Assembly (NCBI RefSeq): GCF_000385565.1
Contig: NC_021169.1
Span: 1 to 64,000, forward strand
DNA: 64,000 nt
Direction: 5' to 3'
Source: Archaeoglobus sulfaticallidus PM70-1
GTDB taxonomy: Archaea; Halobacteriota; Archaeoglobi; Archaeoglobales; Archaeoglobaceae
The notes under the pieces: generated by a model
Told to the model about the DNA's origin: nothing
The model's database searches: none
What the model saw: only the letters and a program-made list of their open reading frames with translations
Shown: in pieces, positions 42,356-50,777 of the stretch
How positions within the stretch are numbered: the stretch's first letter is position 1
Layout of the letters: each line of letters begins with the position of its first letter
Translations under genes and position numbers: made by a program

Positions 42356-43276
42356 TTACATCATACATAACTCGGCAACTTCTAAAACCTTTAATCCATC
42401 TTCCCCACTTACTGGAACTGGTTTATCCTTAATAATAGATTCCACAAAGGCGGATAACTCTAGTTTTAGTGGCTCATCGTATGGAACTTTAAGCTCTTTT
42501 ACAATGTAAGAGTCATCTCCATGTCTTACGTATTCGCGTACTTTTTGTTCAATCAACCACCCCCTTATAAATTTATCAGCAGTTGCAATACTTATCTCTC
42601 TAACCTTAAAAGGTGTTAACCAGTTCACATTTATGTTTACCAACACACCATTTTCCATTTTAAGCATTATTAGAGCTGTATCTTCTTTGTTATATAGAGA
42701 GCTCGATATAAAGGAATATATCTCTACAGGTTCAGATTCGGTAAGATACCTTGCCAAATCTATATCATGGGTCGCTAAATCGAGGACAACACCTACATCT
42801 TTTATTCTTGGTGGTAAGGGTCCAACCCTAACTGTGCTTATTGATATTACATCGGCATGCGCTATCCTCTCTTTTATCACTTCTACCACTGGGTTGAATC
42901 GCTCAACATGTCCAACCATAAGCTTTACACTTCTCTTCTTAGCTGCTTCAATTATTTCTAAAGCGCTCTTTACGCTATCTGCTATTGGTTTCTCTACAAG
43001 GACATTTACTCCAGCGTTTATCGCATCTAAAGCTACTTTCCCGTGAAAGGTAGTTGGAACTGCTATACTCACGGCATCTATGCGTGAATTGAGCAACTCT
43101 TTGTAACTCATGAAGGCCCTCGTTCCGTATAATCTTGAGACTTCTTCAACCCTTTCTTTATCCACGTCAGCTATGCCAACGAGCTCGCAACCTAGCTCTT
43201 TGTATACTCTTACATGGTTTTTTCCCATTACACCTACTCCAATTACTCCAACTCTTATGTTTTCGAGACCTCTCAT
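42356..43276 (-). CDS. Gfo/Idh/MocA dehydrogenase, GnnA-like
   Basis: 306-residue NAD(P)-dependent sugar dehydrogenase. The Rossmann motif is VGVIGVGVMGKNHV (about 9-22); EKP is at 95-97, GHVERFNP at 122-129 and the catalytic-type motif DLATHDID at 166-173. Last gene of a four-gene coupled operon with an LpxA-like acyltransferase and a sugar aminotransferase. By analogy with bacterial GnnA it may oxidise UDP-GlcNAc at C3. WlbA-type dehydrogenases of UDP-GlcNAcA are the alternative. Confidence 0.88.
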   Translation of the reverse strand: MRGLENIRVGVIGVGVMGKNHVRVYKELGCELVGIADVDKERVEEVSRLYGTRAFMSYKELLNSRIDAVSIAVPTTFHGKVALDAINAGVNVLVEKPIADSVKSALEIIEAAKKRSVKLMVGHVERFNPVVEVIKERIAHADVISISTVRVGPLPPRIKDVGVVLDLATHDIDLARYLTESEPVEIYSFISSSLYNKEDTALIMLKMENGVLVNINVNWLTPFKVREISIATADKFIRGWLIEQKVREYVRHGDDSYIVKELKVPYDEPLKLELSAFVESIIKDKPVPVSGEDGLKVLEVAELCMM

Positions 43277-44040
43277 GATATATCAACCTCAGCAATTTTC
43301 CTATTAGAGTTTCTCGTATTCAAAAAGTCAATAAGGTGTTTTTTAACCCTTAGGCTAGTAATTTTATCTATATCTAGAAATTCCTTGTAGTACTTTTTAA
43401 TTTCCTCGATCTCGCTTGTGTTAAATCCTGCCCTTTCTAGTCCAACTTCATTTATCTTATAACATATGAAGTTTTTATATACTACAAATGGCGGAACATC
43501 TTTAACAACTATTGATCCCATTCCTATCATTGAGTAAGCTCCCAGCGTGGTGTATTGATGTATGCACGTATTTAAACCAGTTATAACATTATCCTTAATG
43601 GTGCTGTGACCACCAATTTGGGTATTATTTGATAGAGTAACATTGTTACCTAGTATAACGTCGTGACCTAAGTGCACGTATGCTAAGAGGAAGCAATTAT
43701 CGCCTATGACAGTCTCACCTTCTGTGGGAAGATGTACAGTGACGAACTCTCGGATGATATTATTATTTCCTATTACAATTTTACCTGTTTCTGGTAGTTT
43801 ACTTGAATAGAAATCTCTATGCTGTGGAGGAGCACCTATGACGGTATATGGTCCTATTACATTATTACCTCCTATTTCCACTTCTCCCACGATCATGCAT
43901 CCTGGCAGAATGAGTGTGGAGCTCTTGATCTCCGCATCTTTGCATATTAAGCTCCCATTAACCCATTCTAAATCTTTAGAATCTATGTGAAACAACCTTC
44001 TGAGTGTATCGAGCACTTCAGGCCTTAATGTCCATCTCAT
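43273..44040 (-). CDS. LpxA-like UDP-sugar acyltransferase
   Basis: 255 residues, the full length of bacterial LpxA. Residues 1-195 are a left-handed beta-helix of hexapeptide repeats; 196-255 are the LpxA-type helical tail (EVGLERAGF). The active-site residues of E. coli LpxA line up: YVHLGHDV gives H123 and H126 (the latter matching catalytic H125), with GGHSTI H145, IHQYTT H161 and R203. N-acetyltransferases of the WlbB type are shorter and lack the tail. It should transfer an acyl group from an acyl carrier to a UDP-aminosugar. Starts and ends in ATGA overlaps. Confidence 0.88.
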   Translation of the reverse strand: MRWTLRPEVLDTLRRLFHIDSKDLEWVNGSLICKDAEIKSSTLILPGCMIVGEVEIGGNNVIGPYTVIGAPPQHRDFYSSKLPETGKIVIGNNNIIREFVTVHLPTEGETVIGDNCFLLAYVHLGHDVILGNNVTLSNNTQIGGHSTIKDNVITGLNTCIHQYTTLGAYSMIGMGSIVVKDVPPFVVYKNFICYKINEVGLERAGFNTSEIEEIKKYYKEFLDIDKITSLRVKKHLIDFLNTRNSNRKIAEVDIS

Positions 44041-44804
44041 ATATACCAGCCTCCATCTACGATGATGACTTGACCTGTTATATAGTTAGCATCATCAGAA
44101 GCTAAAAATACCACCACTTTTGAGATCTCATCTGGAGTTGCAAATCTGCCTAGTGGTATTCTTTCCAATATTTGCTTTTTTATTCTGTTTGGAATAGCTT
44201 TGAGCATACCAGTCTCTACAAATCCTGGAGCTACCGCATTAACCAATATTCCCTTTCTTGCGAGTTCTTTGGCTAAAGATTTGGTAAATCCAATTACACC
44301 TGCTTTTGATGCCGCATAATTCGTTTGACCAAAATTTCCTGCTAACCCAATAACTGAAGAGATATTTACAATTTTTCCACCCCCCTGTTTCTCCATGTAG
44401 GGTATTACAGCCTTAGTACAGTTGAAAACTCCAGTAAGATTTGTGTTGATTACATCGTCCCATTCTTCCTTTTCCATTTTTTTAATAGTTCTATCTCTGA
44501 TAATCCCTGCATTATTAACAAGTATATCTATCCTCCCAAGTTTCTTTATAACATGTTCTACCATATGTGCGACTTCATTAAAATTTTTTACATCTACTTG
44601 AATTGTTATAGCACGTCTGCCCATATCTTCTATCATATCTGCCACTTCTCTAGCTTTTTCTTTTTTTTCTAAATAGCTCACTACAACATCCGAACCCTCT
44701 CTCGCTAAAGATAGAGCTACTGCCCTTCCAATTCCTCTTGAACTCCCAGTAACCAATGCAACCTTTCCTCTTAACCTCAAGTTTTCACGCATGGCGTATA
44801 TCAT
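44037..44804 (-). CDS. fabG: FabG-like 3-oxoacyl reductase (SDR)
   Basis: 255-residue classical short-chain dehydrogenase. TGSSRGIGRAVA is the NADP(H) motif, NNAGI follows, then the catalytic Ser in NISSVIGLAG and YAASK. The C-terminal ITGQVIIVDGGWYI is typical of FabG. It would reduce 3-oxoacyl-ACP or -CoA to the (R)-3-hydroxyacyl form, the usual LpxA donor. GGAGGTGA touches the start; an ATG four codons later is possible. Coupled to lpxA by ATGA. Confidence 0.9.
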   Translation of the reverse strand: MIYAMRENLRLRGKVALVTGSSRGIGRAVALSLAREGSDVVVSYLEKKEKAREVADMIEDMGRRAITIQVDVKNFNEVAHMVEHVIKKLGRIDILVNNAGIIRDRTIKKMEKEEWDDVINTNLTGVFNCTKAVIPYMEKQGGGKIVNISSVIGLAGNFGQTNYAASKAGVIGFTKSLAKELARKGILVNAVAPGFVETGMLKAIPNRIKKQILERIPLGRFATPDEISKVVVFLASDDANYITGQVIIVDGGWYI

Positions 44805-45879
44805 TCACCTCCATCCATTCATTTATAACATCGCATACACGTTTTAGCTGTTCTTCGGTTAGAGTAGGGTGCATAGGTATTGATAAAACTTCTCCACAAG
44901 CCCTCTCTGCTTCAGGCAAACTGCGTCTGCAGAACCTCATAAATTTTGGCTGTCTATGAAGTGGAATTGGATAGTAGATTCCATACCCTATGTCATTCCT
45001 CTTCAGATGTTCGATTAGCCCCTCTCTATTTCTAACTCTTATCGTATAGAGATTAAATACATGCCTTACATTATTTGCAACAAAGGTTTTTCCCTTAATT
45101 TTTAAATTTTTATTATAATATTCCGCATTACTTATTCTCTTTTGAATAAAACCTTCAAGTTTTTCAAGTTGAACAATGCCGATAGCTGCTGCTATGTCTG
45201 TCATTCTATAATTATACCCAAGTATTTCATGAATGTATTTTACGCGCTGTCCATGATTTCTTATCATTCTTGCCCTTTCCGCTATTCTCTCGTCGTTTGT
45301 TACGATCATTCCTCCCTCACCAGTAGTTATACTCTTAGTTGGATAGAAGCTGAAGCAAGCAACATCTCCAAAAGTTCCAACCTTTTTCCCGTGATACTCC
45401 GCCCCTAAGGCCTGAGCACAATCTTCTATTACCCAGAGGTTATATTTTTCAGCAACATTTATAATTTTATTGATTTCACATGGTTGTCCATATAGATGAA
45501 CAGGTATGATTGCCTTCGTCCTTTCTGTTATCCTATGTTCTATCTGGCTTGGTTCAATATTGTAAGTCTTTGGATCTATATCTACGAAAACGGGTTTTGC
45601 ACCCTGCATTAAAATACAAGATGCTGTTGAAACGAAAGAGAAAGTTGTTGTTATGACTTCATCTCCCTTTCCAATTCCGAGAGAGGAGAGGGCTACATGT
45701 AGGGCAGAAGTCCCAGAATTTACTGCTATTGCATATTCGGTCCCAACATATTGGGCAAATTTCTCTTCAAATGTGGCTACTCGATCTCCTTGTGATAACC
45801 TGCCCGAACGTAAAACCTCTACTACCGCTTTTATTTCCTCTTCACCAATCACTGGTTGAGAAATTGGAATGTGTTTCAA
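44785..45879 (-). CDS. DegT/DnrJ/EryC1/StrS aminotransferase, GnnB-like
   Basis: About 364 residues, first gene of the cassette. NSGTSALHVALSSLGIG is the phosphate loop, IEDCAQALGAEYHG the cofactor Asp region and K182 (FYPTKSITTGEGG) the PLP lysine. It would aminate a keto-sugar; with the dehydrogenase and acyltransferase, a 3-keto-UDP-GlcNAc is the best guess (inference). TTG 45879 (MKHIPISQPVIGEEE) follows GGGGGG and matches the family start; ATG 45921 is the alternative. Overlaps fabG by 20 bases. Confidence 0.9.
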   Translation of the reverse strand: MKHIPISQPVIGEEEIKAVVEVLRSGRLSQGDRVATFEEKFAQYVGTEYAIAVNSGTSALHVALSSLGIGKGDEVITTTFSFVSTASCILMQGAKPVFVDIDPKTYNIEPSQIEHRITERTKAIIPVHLYGQPCEINKIINVAEKYNLWVIEDCAQALGAEYHGKKVGTFGDVACFSFYPTKSITTGEGGMIVTNDERIAERARMIRNHGQRVKYIHEILGYNYRMTDIAAAIGIVQLEKLEGFIQKRISNAEYYNKNLKIKGKTFVANNVRHVFNLYTIRVRNREGLIEHLKRNDIGYGIYYPIPLHRQPKFMRFCRRSLPEAERACGEVLSIPMHPTLTEEQLKRVCDVINEWMEVNDIRHA

Positions 45880-45968
45880 TTCATGTCCCCCCTTCTTTAA
45901 AGAAGTTTCTGATCTCTGCATACTCCTTCTATATCTTCATTATTTAAAAATAACGATGAAGATTACCA

Positions 45969-46190
45969 CTACCCCTTTCCGAAACATATTCTGCATTCGG
46001 GAAGTTCCCGTTTACCCATGAATAGAGCGGTTGTGTGAATCGTTGGGATAAAAAAGCTCGTTCCAACACCCCTCTTGTCCAGAAACGATGCCAATTTATC
46101 TCTCATCTTCCTTCCTTTTAGGACGAGAATGTCAATAAACCATGGTACAGTATCATTTAAGTTTGCGTCTATAAATTCTATTCTATCCAC
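45969..46190 (-). pseudogene. C-terminal fragment of a DegT aminotransferase
   Basis: Encodes IEFIDANLNDTVPWFIDILV and a following 50 residues, closely similar to IKFIPTDLNQTVPWFIDILV of the aminotransferase at 33633-34727. Everything upstream, including the PLP lysine, is missing, and the end diverges. It is debris of a lost paralogue. Confidence 0.7.
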
Positions 46191-46395
46191 TCTCTCTAAT
46201 AAGTCTATTTAGAATTTATACATCTCCTTCTTTCTTTTTACTCTCCAATCTAAATGACTCAGCCTTTATCGAGTAATTTCCATCTTAGGCATAACTTAGA
46301 GGAAAATTCTCTGAAATTTTATAGTAAACTTACTTCTTCTATTCTTCTGCGAAACATTATTGTTTTCTCTGTTTCCCCCGCCCACATTTCAAATC

Positions 46396-47775
46396 TCACA
46401 TTTCCAGTATAAATCTAACTTGTCTTGTCGTTACTACTAAAGCTGCGATTCCCGTTCCTATAAGCCATCCTATTCCCACACCTACTAGACCGATTCTGGT
46501 CATTAATAAGTAGCTCATAACAATAGTAGATGTAGCCATTATCACATATGTAACTAATACATTTCCTACTTTTCTCCTCACTCTCTCAACAGATACATAG
46601 GTTTCGATGATGCTAATTGGAACTGCTGAGATGATGAAAATTGATAGCAGTTTAAAGGCATTTTCAGAATATGCTCTCCCAAAGAGCAACAAGATTTTAT
46701 CACCAAAAAGGAAGATAAGAATTGACAGTGGAATAAGTAGAATAAACGAGAGCTTTATTGACCTAATAGCGTTGATGCGAAGTTTTTCGGGTACATTTGA
46801 ACCTTCTGCGAATAAGGATGTTGCTATTGCACATGGGACCGTAAATACCATCATTGATGCAGTAAATGCTATGGTAAAGTAAGCATTAGCCTCAGCTCCT
46901 AGTATACTTAATACCATTAGTGGTAAAATAAAGTTTGAGATTCCTCCAAAAATACCAGCAACATAATTTGCAAAAGAGTAGTGTAGCATGTCATTAATGA
47001 CCTTCTTTTTAATTGTAGGTAATGGAGAATAACCTGGAAGAATTATCCTTATGAGAACATTACCAAGTATAACTGCTAAGAGTAATGCCGAACCATAGGC
47101 TAAAAAGATGCCCAACACACCTAAAGAAATCAAAACTATAGCTAAAGGAATTTTTAGAACATTTGCTATTATCTGCTGCAAAAAGTTAAACTTGACAGAG
47201 CGAAATGCTATAAACACATACCTTTGCATAAAGAGAATTGAACCAATGATAGCAAAAAACGTAAAAAGTAGGGAAAAAACCATATTTTCCTTGAGGAATA
47301 ATAATTTTGGCATCCAGAGAGTAATACCAGAAATGAAAATTATTGATAACATCATTGAAATTAATCCTGACATGGTAAGACATGAGTTTATTGTTCCGTT
47401 TTTATCTTCATCTTCTGGTAAGAATCTTACCAAGCCTAAGTTAAAACCTAAAAGTGAAAAAGAGGAAAGCATTCCTACAGTGGAGATCAAAGCACTAGCT
47501 AAGCCTATCTCCGCTGGTGAATAAATCCTCGCTATCACAATCCAATAAATGAGGCCAAGTGATGCCGATACAACGCTTCCTGCCATTAAATAGTAGGCAT
47601 TTTCATAGAGAGGAGTACGTGCGTGCTCTCTAAGTTTTTCTTTAGAAGTGATAATTCTTGTTGTCTGTATAAACAAATCCCTAATGTGTAGAATAATCCT
47701 TTGAAGATTACTCTTAATGTTCCAGTGAGTTTCTTCTTTTCTTCCTACATCCTCCAGCCTCATATCATCTTTCAT
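46396..47775 (-). CDS. Oligosaccharide flippase (Wzx/MATE-like)
   Basis: 459-residue membrane protein of the polysaccharide transporter family. A charged N-terminus of about 60 residues precedes 12-14 hydrophobic segments, starting YLMAGSVVSASLGLIYWIVI with the typical ARIYSPAEIGLASALIS motif. It should flip lipid-linked glycan units across the membrane for export or attachment to S-layer proteins. It reads on the same strand as the LpxA cassette, with about 500 bases of debris between. Confidence 0.92.
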   Translation of the reverse strand: MKDDMRLEDVGRKEETHWNIKSNLQRIILHIRDLFIQTTRIITSKEKLREHARTPLYENAYYLMAGSVVSASLGLIYWIVIARIYSPAEIGLASALISTVGMLSSFSLLGFNLGLVRFLPEDEDKNGTINSCLTMSGLISMMLSIIFISGITLWMPKLLFLKENMVFSLLFTFFAIIGSILFMQRYVFIAFRSVKFNFLQQIIANVLKIPLAIVLISLGVLGIFLAYGSALLLAVILGNVLIRIILPGYSPLPTIKKKVINDMLHYSFANYVAGIFGGISNFILPLMVLSILGAEANAYFTIAFTASMMVFTVPCAIATSLFAEGSNVPEKLRINAIRSIKLSFILLIPLSILIFLFGDKILLLFGRAYSENAFKLLSIFIISAVPISIIETYVSVERVRRKVGNVLVTYVIMATSTIVMSYLLMTRIGLVGVGIGWLIGTGIAALVVTTRQVRFILEM

Positions 47776-47944
47776 GCTTCATCACATTTCTTGATCCTTT
47801 TCTATCTTTATAATTCTTCTAAATGAGGGCATAGTTATGTAATATAGTTTATACGAGGAGCAGTGAAAATCTCCATTCTTTAATTCTATCGATCTCAAGA
47901 TTTATCTTCTCAACCTTCATTGGATGACCTCTATTTTTTATATA

Positions 47945-48710
47945 TCCACTAAACTGTTTTTCTTATTCCTTCTTTTAAACTTGTCTGCGGTATCCAATTG
48001 AATATCTCCTTCATTTTTTCAACATTCATTATCTTGCATAGTGCTCATCTGGCTTTTTTGATGTATCTAAGATTACTTCTCCCTCATAATCCACTATCTT
48101 TTTTATCATTTTTGCTAATTCAAGAACGGATGTTCCTTTACCTACACCCATATTTATTGTTTGGTTTTATTGTAAATGGAATATAAAGTGCCCTCACTAA
48201 AGCTTCTGCTCCATCTTCCACATAACGCCATTCCCTTACAGGCTTGCTCTAAACTATAACACTTGGAAGATTTCTTCCCCTTGCCTCCACAAACTTCATT
48301 ATCAACGCACCCGATGCGTGAGAACGCTTTTCGTCAAAAATGGTCACCTAGACCATACATATTTGGTAAAATAAGATTAATCGTTTCAAAACAATATTGC
48401 TTGTAATATGCCCAACCCTGAGCTCAACTCGCTTTCCTTACGAATCCATAAACCAAAACAGATTCATGAAGCTGTCCATCCCACCACTCCTCTTCCCTGA
48501 ACTCCATTAAACGAGTAAGATTGGTATAATTTGAGATTGGATTAATAAACTTCTTTACCCTTGTCAACCTCGCAACTTCCATCAAATAAGTAGACATTAA
48601 GATGTTGTTATAAAATATTTTTCCAAGTCTCTCATAGCCATATAAAATTCCGCCAACTAACGCTGCACAGGTTTATCACAGCATCAAATCTTTCTGTTTT
48701 GAATGGCTCC
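47945..48710 (-). pseudogene. Decayed NAD-dependent epimerase (GDP-fucose synthase-like)
   Basis: Over many frames the minus strand encodes EPFKTERFDAVINL, YGFVRKASELR, FDEKRSHASGALIMKFVEARG, PVREWRYVEDGAEALVRALY and MKEIFNWIPQTSLKEGIRKT. These parallel the intact epimerase at 32244-33179 (YGMPRKALWVH, PVREWGYVEDAAEGIV, LGWQPKTNIREGIKKT). Several stops and shifts make it dead. Confidence 0.75.
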
Positions 48711-48729
48711 AAGGTTTGTTCAAAGTTTG

Positions 48730-48870
48730 CTCTTTAAATCTTATTTTTAGTTTTCCACCCCAGCCCTCTTCTTGGCTTTGCTTGGCATCTGCAATTAATG
48801 ATCTTAGTTCCACTAGTCTAAAGTACGTGGGATCTACTTTAACATATTCTCCCCCAATTTAAATTTTATT
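48730..48870 (-). pseudogene. Decayed C-terminal tail of a gmd gene
   Basis: One open stretch reads GEYVKVDPTYFRLVELRSLI and then ADAKQSQEEGWGGKLKIRFKEQ, matching the Gmd tail ([40 protein letters not shown]). It lies just upstream of the decayed epimerase, the same order as the working gmd/epimerase pair at 31112-33179. Confidence 0.65.
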
Positions 48871-49309
48871 GATAAGAACTAACCTGCCCACGTTCCCTAA
48901 TCATCTTGCGATTAGAATCAGCTTTCTTAGATTGTGTAAGTTTCTACGCTTAAAATACTCAACAGAATGAAGTTGGGGTGATAAGATTGACAGAAGTCAG
49001 GAACCCTTCTTTTTATTACATCTTCTATAACATAGATAAAACTGATTTGTTACCAGTATGAGCTATTTTCGCTGAAAATATGTTAAGGAATGAGTCTTGT
49101 CCCATGTACGCCAGAAAGAATTAAAGCTTCATAACAACTTCCAGGAAAATATCGCCTACCTGCGTCGGATCCTCCCATCACTGCTCAGTTCAGAGCCAAA
49201 GCCCCAAAATTTTCATTTTCACCACCTAATCTTTAATTAGATAATTAAAGATAATAAATGCTTAGATTGAAAATTTTTAGGTTTTATTATCTTGATATAA
49301 GTTGAAATA
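48871..49309. other. Region without a recognisable gene
   Basis: Low-complexity A+T-rich sequence. On the minus strand, starting near 49222, MKILGLWL and later DPTQVGDIFLEVVMKL suggest a badly decayed gene, possibly a glycosyltransferase, but stops are frequent. No function can be assigned. Confidence 0.3.
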
Positions 49310-49690
49310 CTAACCCCTTCTTTGATTCTTTTCTGAGCCTTCTTAAGCTTTCTATATAATACCATTCCATAAAACCAAAGATAGTAAAAACTGACCCCGA
49401 CCGGCTCCCTCATCGCCGAAGCTCGGTTTCAGCCAGCACCAGATTTAAACCGGTCAGGTAACATCCGGGAGCATCAGTCCTGATTTTTATTTTTATTAGC
49501 ATTTTTTACAGTAGCATAAAAATTTTGTGATTTCCTGTTTTGAATGGACTTGTGACTTGTGTAATCGATCTGACAACCAGCACCCTCGAAAGTGATGCTG
49601 TGCCTTTTCTGCAGTGATGGACCAACCATACTGAACTTGCTGGATTTTCCATTTTCTTTTTCGCGCATGATGTTTTTGTTTTTAATAGGT
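49310..49690. repeat. Repeat element, copy A
   Basis: Diverged copy of 52930-53260. It includes an inverted tract (CTGACCCCGACCGG, 49391-49404, against ACCGGTCAGG, 49449-49458) and, on the minus strand, SSKFSMVGPSLQKRHSI and NFYATVKNANKNKNQD. The same AGTATGGTTGAT start as the scrap at 2681-2765 shows it derives from an IS transposase. Similarity continues into the hydrolase gene to its left-reading side. Confidence 0.65.
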
Positions 49691-49875
49691 TTTTATTCTT
49701 AAGCGTAGTTGTTAACAGGCAAACCTACCTGAGATTGTTGCTAATATAGCGTCCATCTCCCTCCATTCACGATCAAGCCAACATACAGAATCTCTGTTCC
49801 CTAAATATCTTACTGTATAATTTTCTGAATTAATTAATAAGAGATAATACAACATATAATGTAATATTATAAACT

Positions 49876-50340
49876 TTAAGATGTTTTGTTTCGAGTAACA
49901 GCATAAACGATAACTGCCAGTACCACAAAAACCAGCGTTATCCTGTAGTCATCAACCTGTATCAACCCCAGCTGATATCCCCCCCAGCTAAACGGAAACA
50001 GCAAAAGCATTCCACCACTCACATGCTTAAGCAACAAATCAAGCATGTAATGAGTTGTGAACCCCAGAATTAACAGCAAAAATACAGTATACACCTCATA
50101 AAACAGCAGAGAAATCAAACCCGCAACAAGTAATGAGCCAGCAGGAGTATGCAGTGGAGCGATAAAATCCCATGCATGAACATCAATCAAATCAAAGATC
50201 AACCCTACCTTCACAGTATCTGGTACTAAGGAACCTACTATAACTATTGCCGTGTTTTCATTGCTAAATACCTTAAATCTAATCCCCAAAACTTTACATA
50301 AAATGTAAGCAAACAGAACGTGGGCTAACCAGTCAGGCAT
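49876..50340 (-). CDS. DUF457-type membrane-bound metal-dependent hydrolase
   Basis: 154-residue integral membrane protein. MPDWLAHVLFAYIL gives the N-terminal Asp/His pair, then VGSLVPDTVKVG, PLHTPAGSLLVAG and THYMLDLLLKHVSGG, the conserved metal-ligand motifs of the YdjM/LexA-regulated hydrolase family. Five or so membrane segments. ATG 50340 is preferred to upstream in-frame codons that overlap the preceding gene further. The substrate is unknown. A truncated paralogue is at 53340-53596. Confidence 0.8.
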   Translation of the reverse strand: MPDWLAHVLFAYILCKVLGIRFKVFSNENTAIVIVGSLVPDTVKVGLIFDLIDVHAWDFIAPLHTPAGSLLVAGLISLLFYEVYTVFLLLILGFTTHYMLDLLLKHVSGGMLLLFPFSWGGYQLGLIQVDDYRITLVFVVLAVIVYAVTRNKTS

Positions 50341-50776
50341 TTTTTCTTCTCCTAAATCTCTTTTGCCTGAAATCAAACCTCCAGTATTTGAAGAAAATGA
50401 AAACAACAATTGGTATAGCAATGACAGAACGAATAAAGATTGAATAGTAGGACCACTTTTTGTAGACTATGATCTTTTCCGGGATAATCTCGTCCTTCTG
50501 CAATAACCCTAGAACTTCAACCCTGTCTCCGTTCTCAACATCCAGGTCTGATAGGACTTTTACAGCCTTATTCTTGGGTCCATGCTCAATTAAAATATAA
50601 AATCCATCATAACTTTTATTGATAACGACTCCGTAGATAGAAACTTTTCCTTCAAAGCCTTCAATAATGTCTTCGTTGCCGGGATATTCTTTATGCAGCT
50701 CGTAGTATAGATAATAGTATGTGTTGAGCAACAGCAGAAGCGAAATGGTTACAGTGAATAAGATTAGCCTTTTCAT
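50333..50776 (-). CDS. Membrane-anchored small protein with OB-like domain
   Basis: 147 residues. MKRLILFTVTISLLLLLNTY is a signal anchor; residues 45-110 are strand-rich (GKVSIYGVVINKSYDGFYIL, DLDVENGDRVEVLGLLQ) as in OB-fold nucleic-acid or membrane proteins. A second membrane helix (SIFIRSVIAIPIVVFIFF) precedes a basic tail. Domain in the cytoplasm or outside cannot be told. It overlaps the hydrolase gene by 8 bases and starts next to the epimerase stop, so the three form an operon. Confidence 0.65.
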   Translation of the reverse strand: MKRLILFTVTISLLLLLNTYYYLYYELHKEYPGNEDIIEGFEGKVSIYGVVINKSYDGFYILIEHGPKNKAVKVLSDLDVENGDRVEVLGLLQKDEIIPEKIIVYKKWSYYSIFIRSVIAIPIVVFIFFKYWRFDFRQKRFRRRKNA

Positions 50777-50777
50777 A

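Noticed and set aside
49474-49668. 64-codon minus-strand frame as a small protein
   Set aside because: It lies in the repeat, its copy at 53008 is frameshifted relative to it, and it joins to the transposase scrap.
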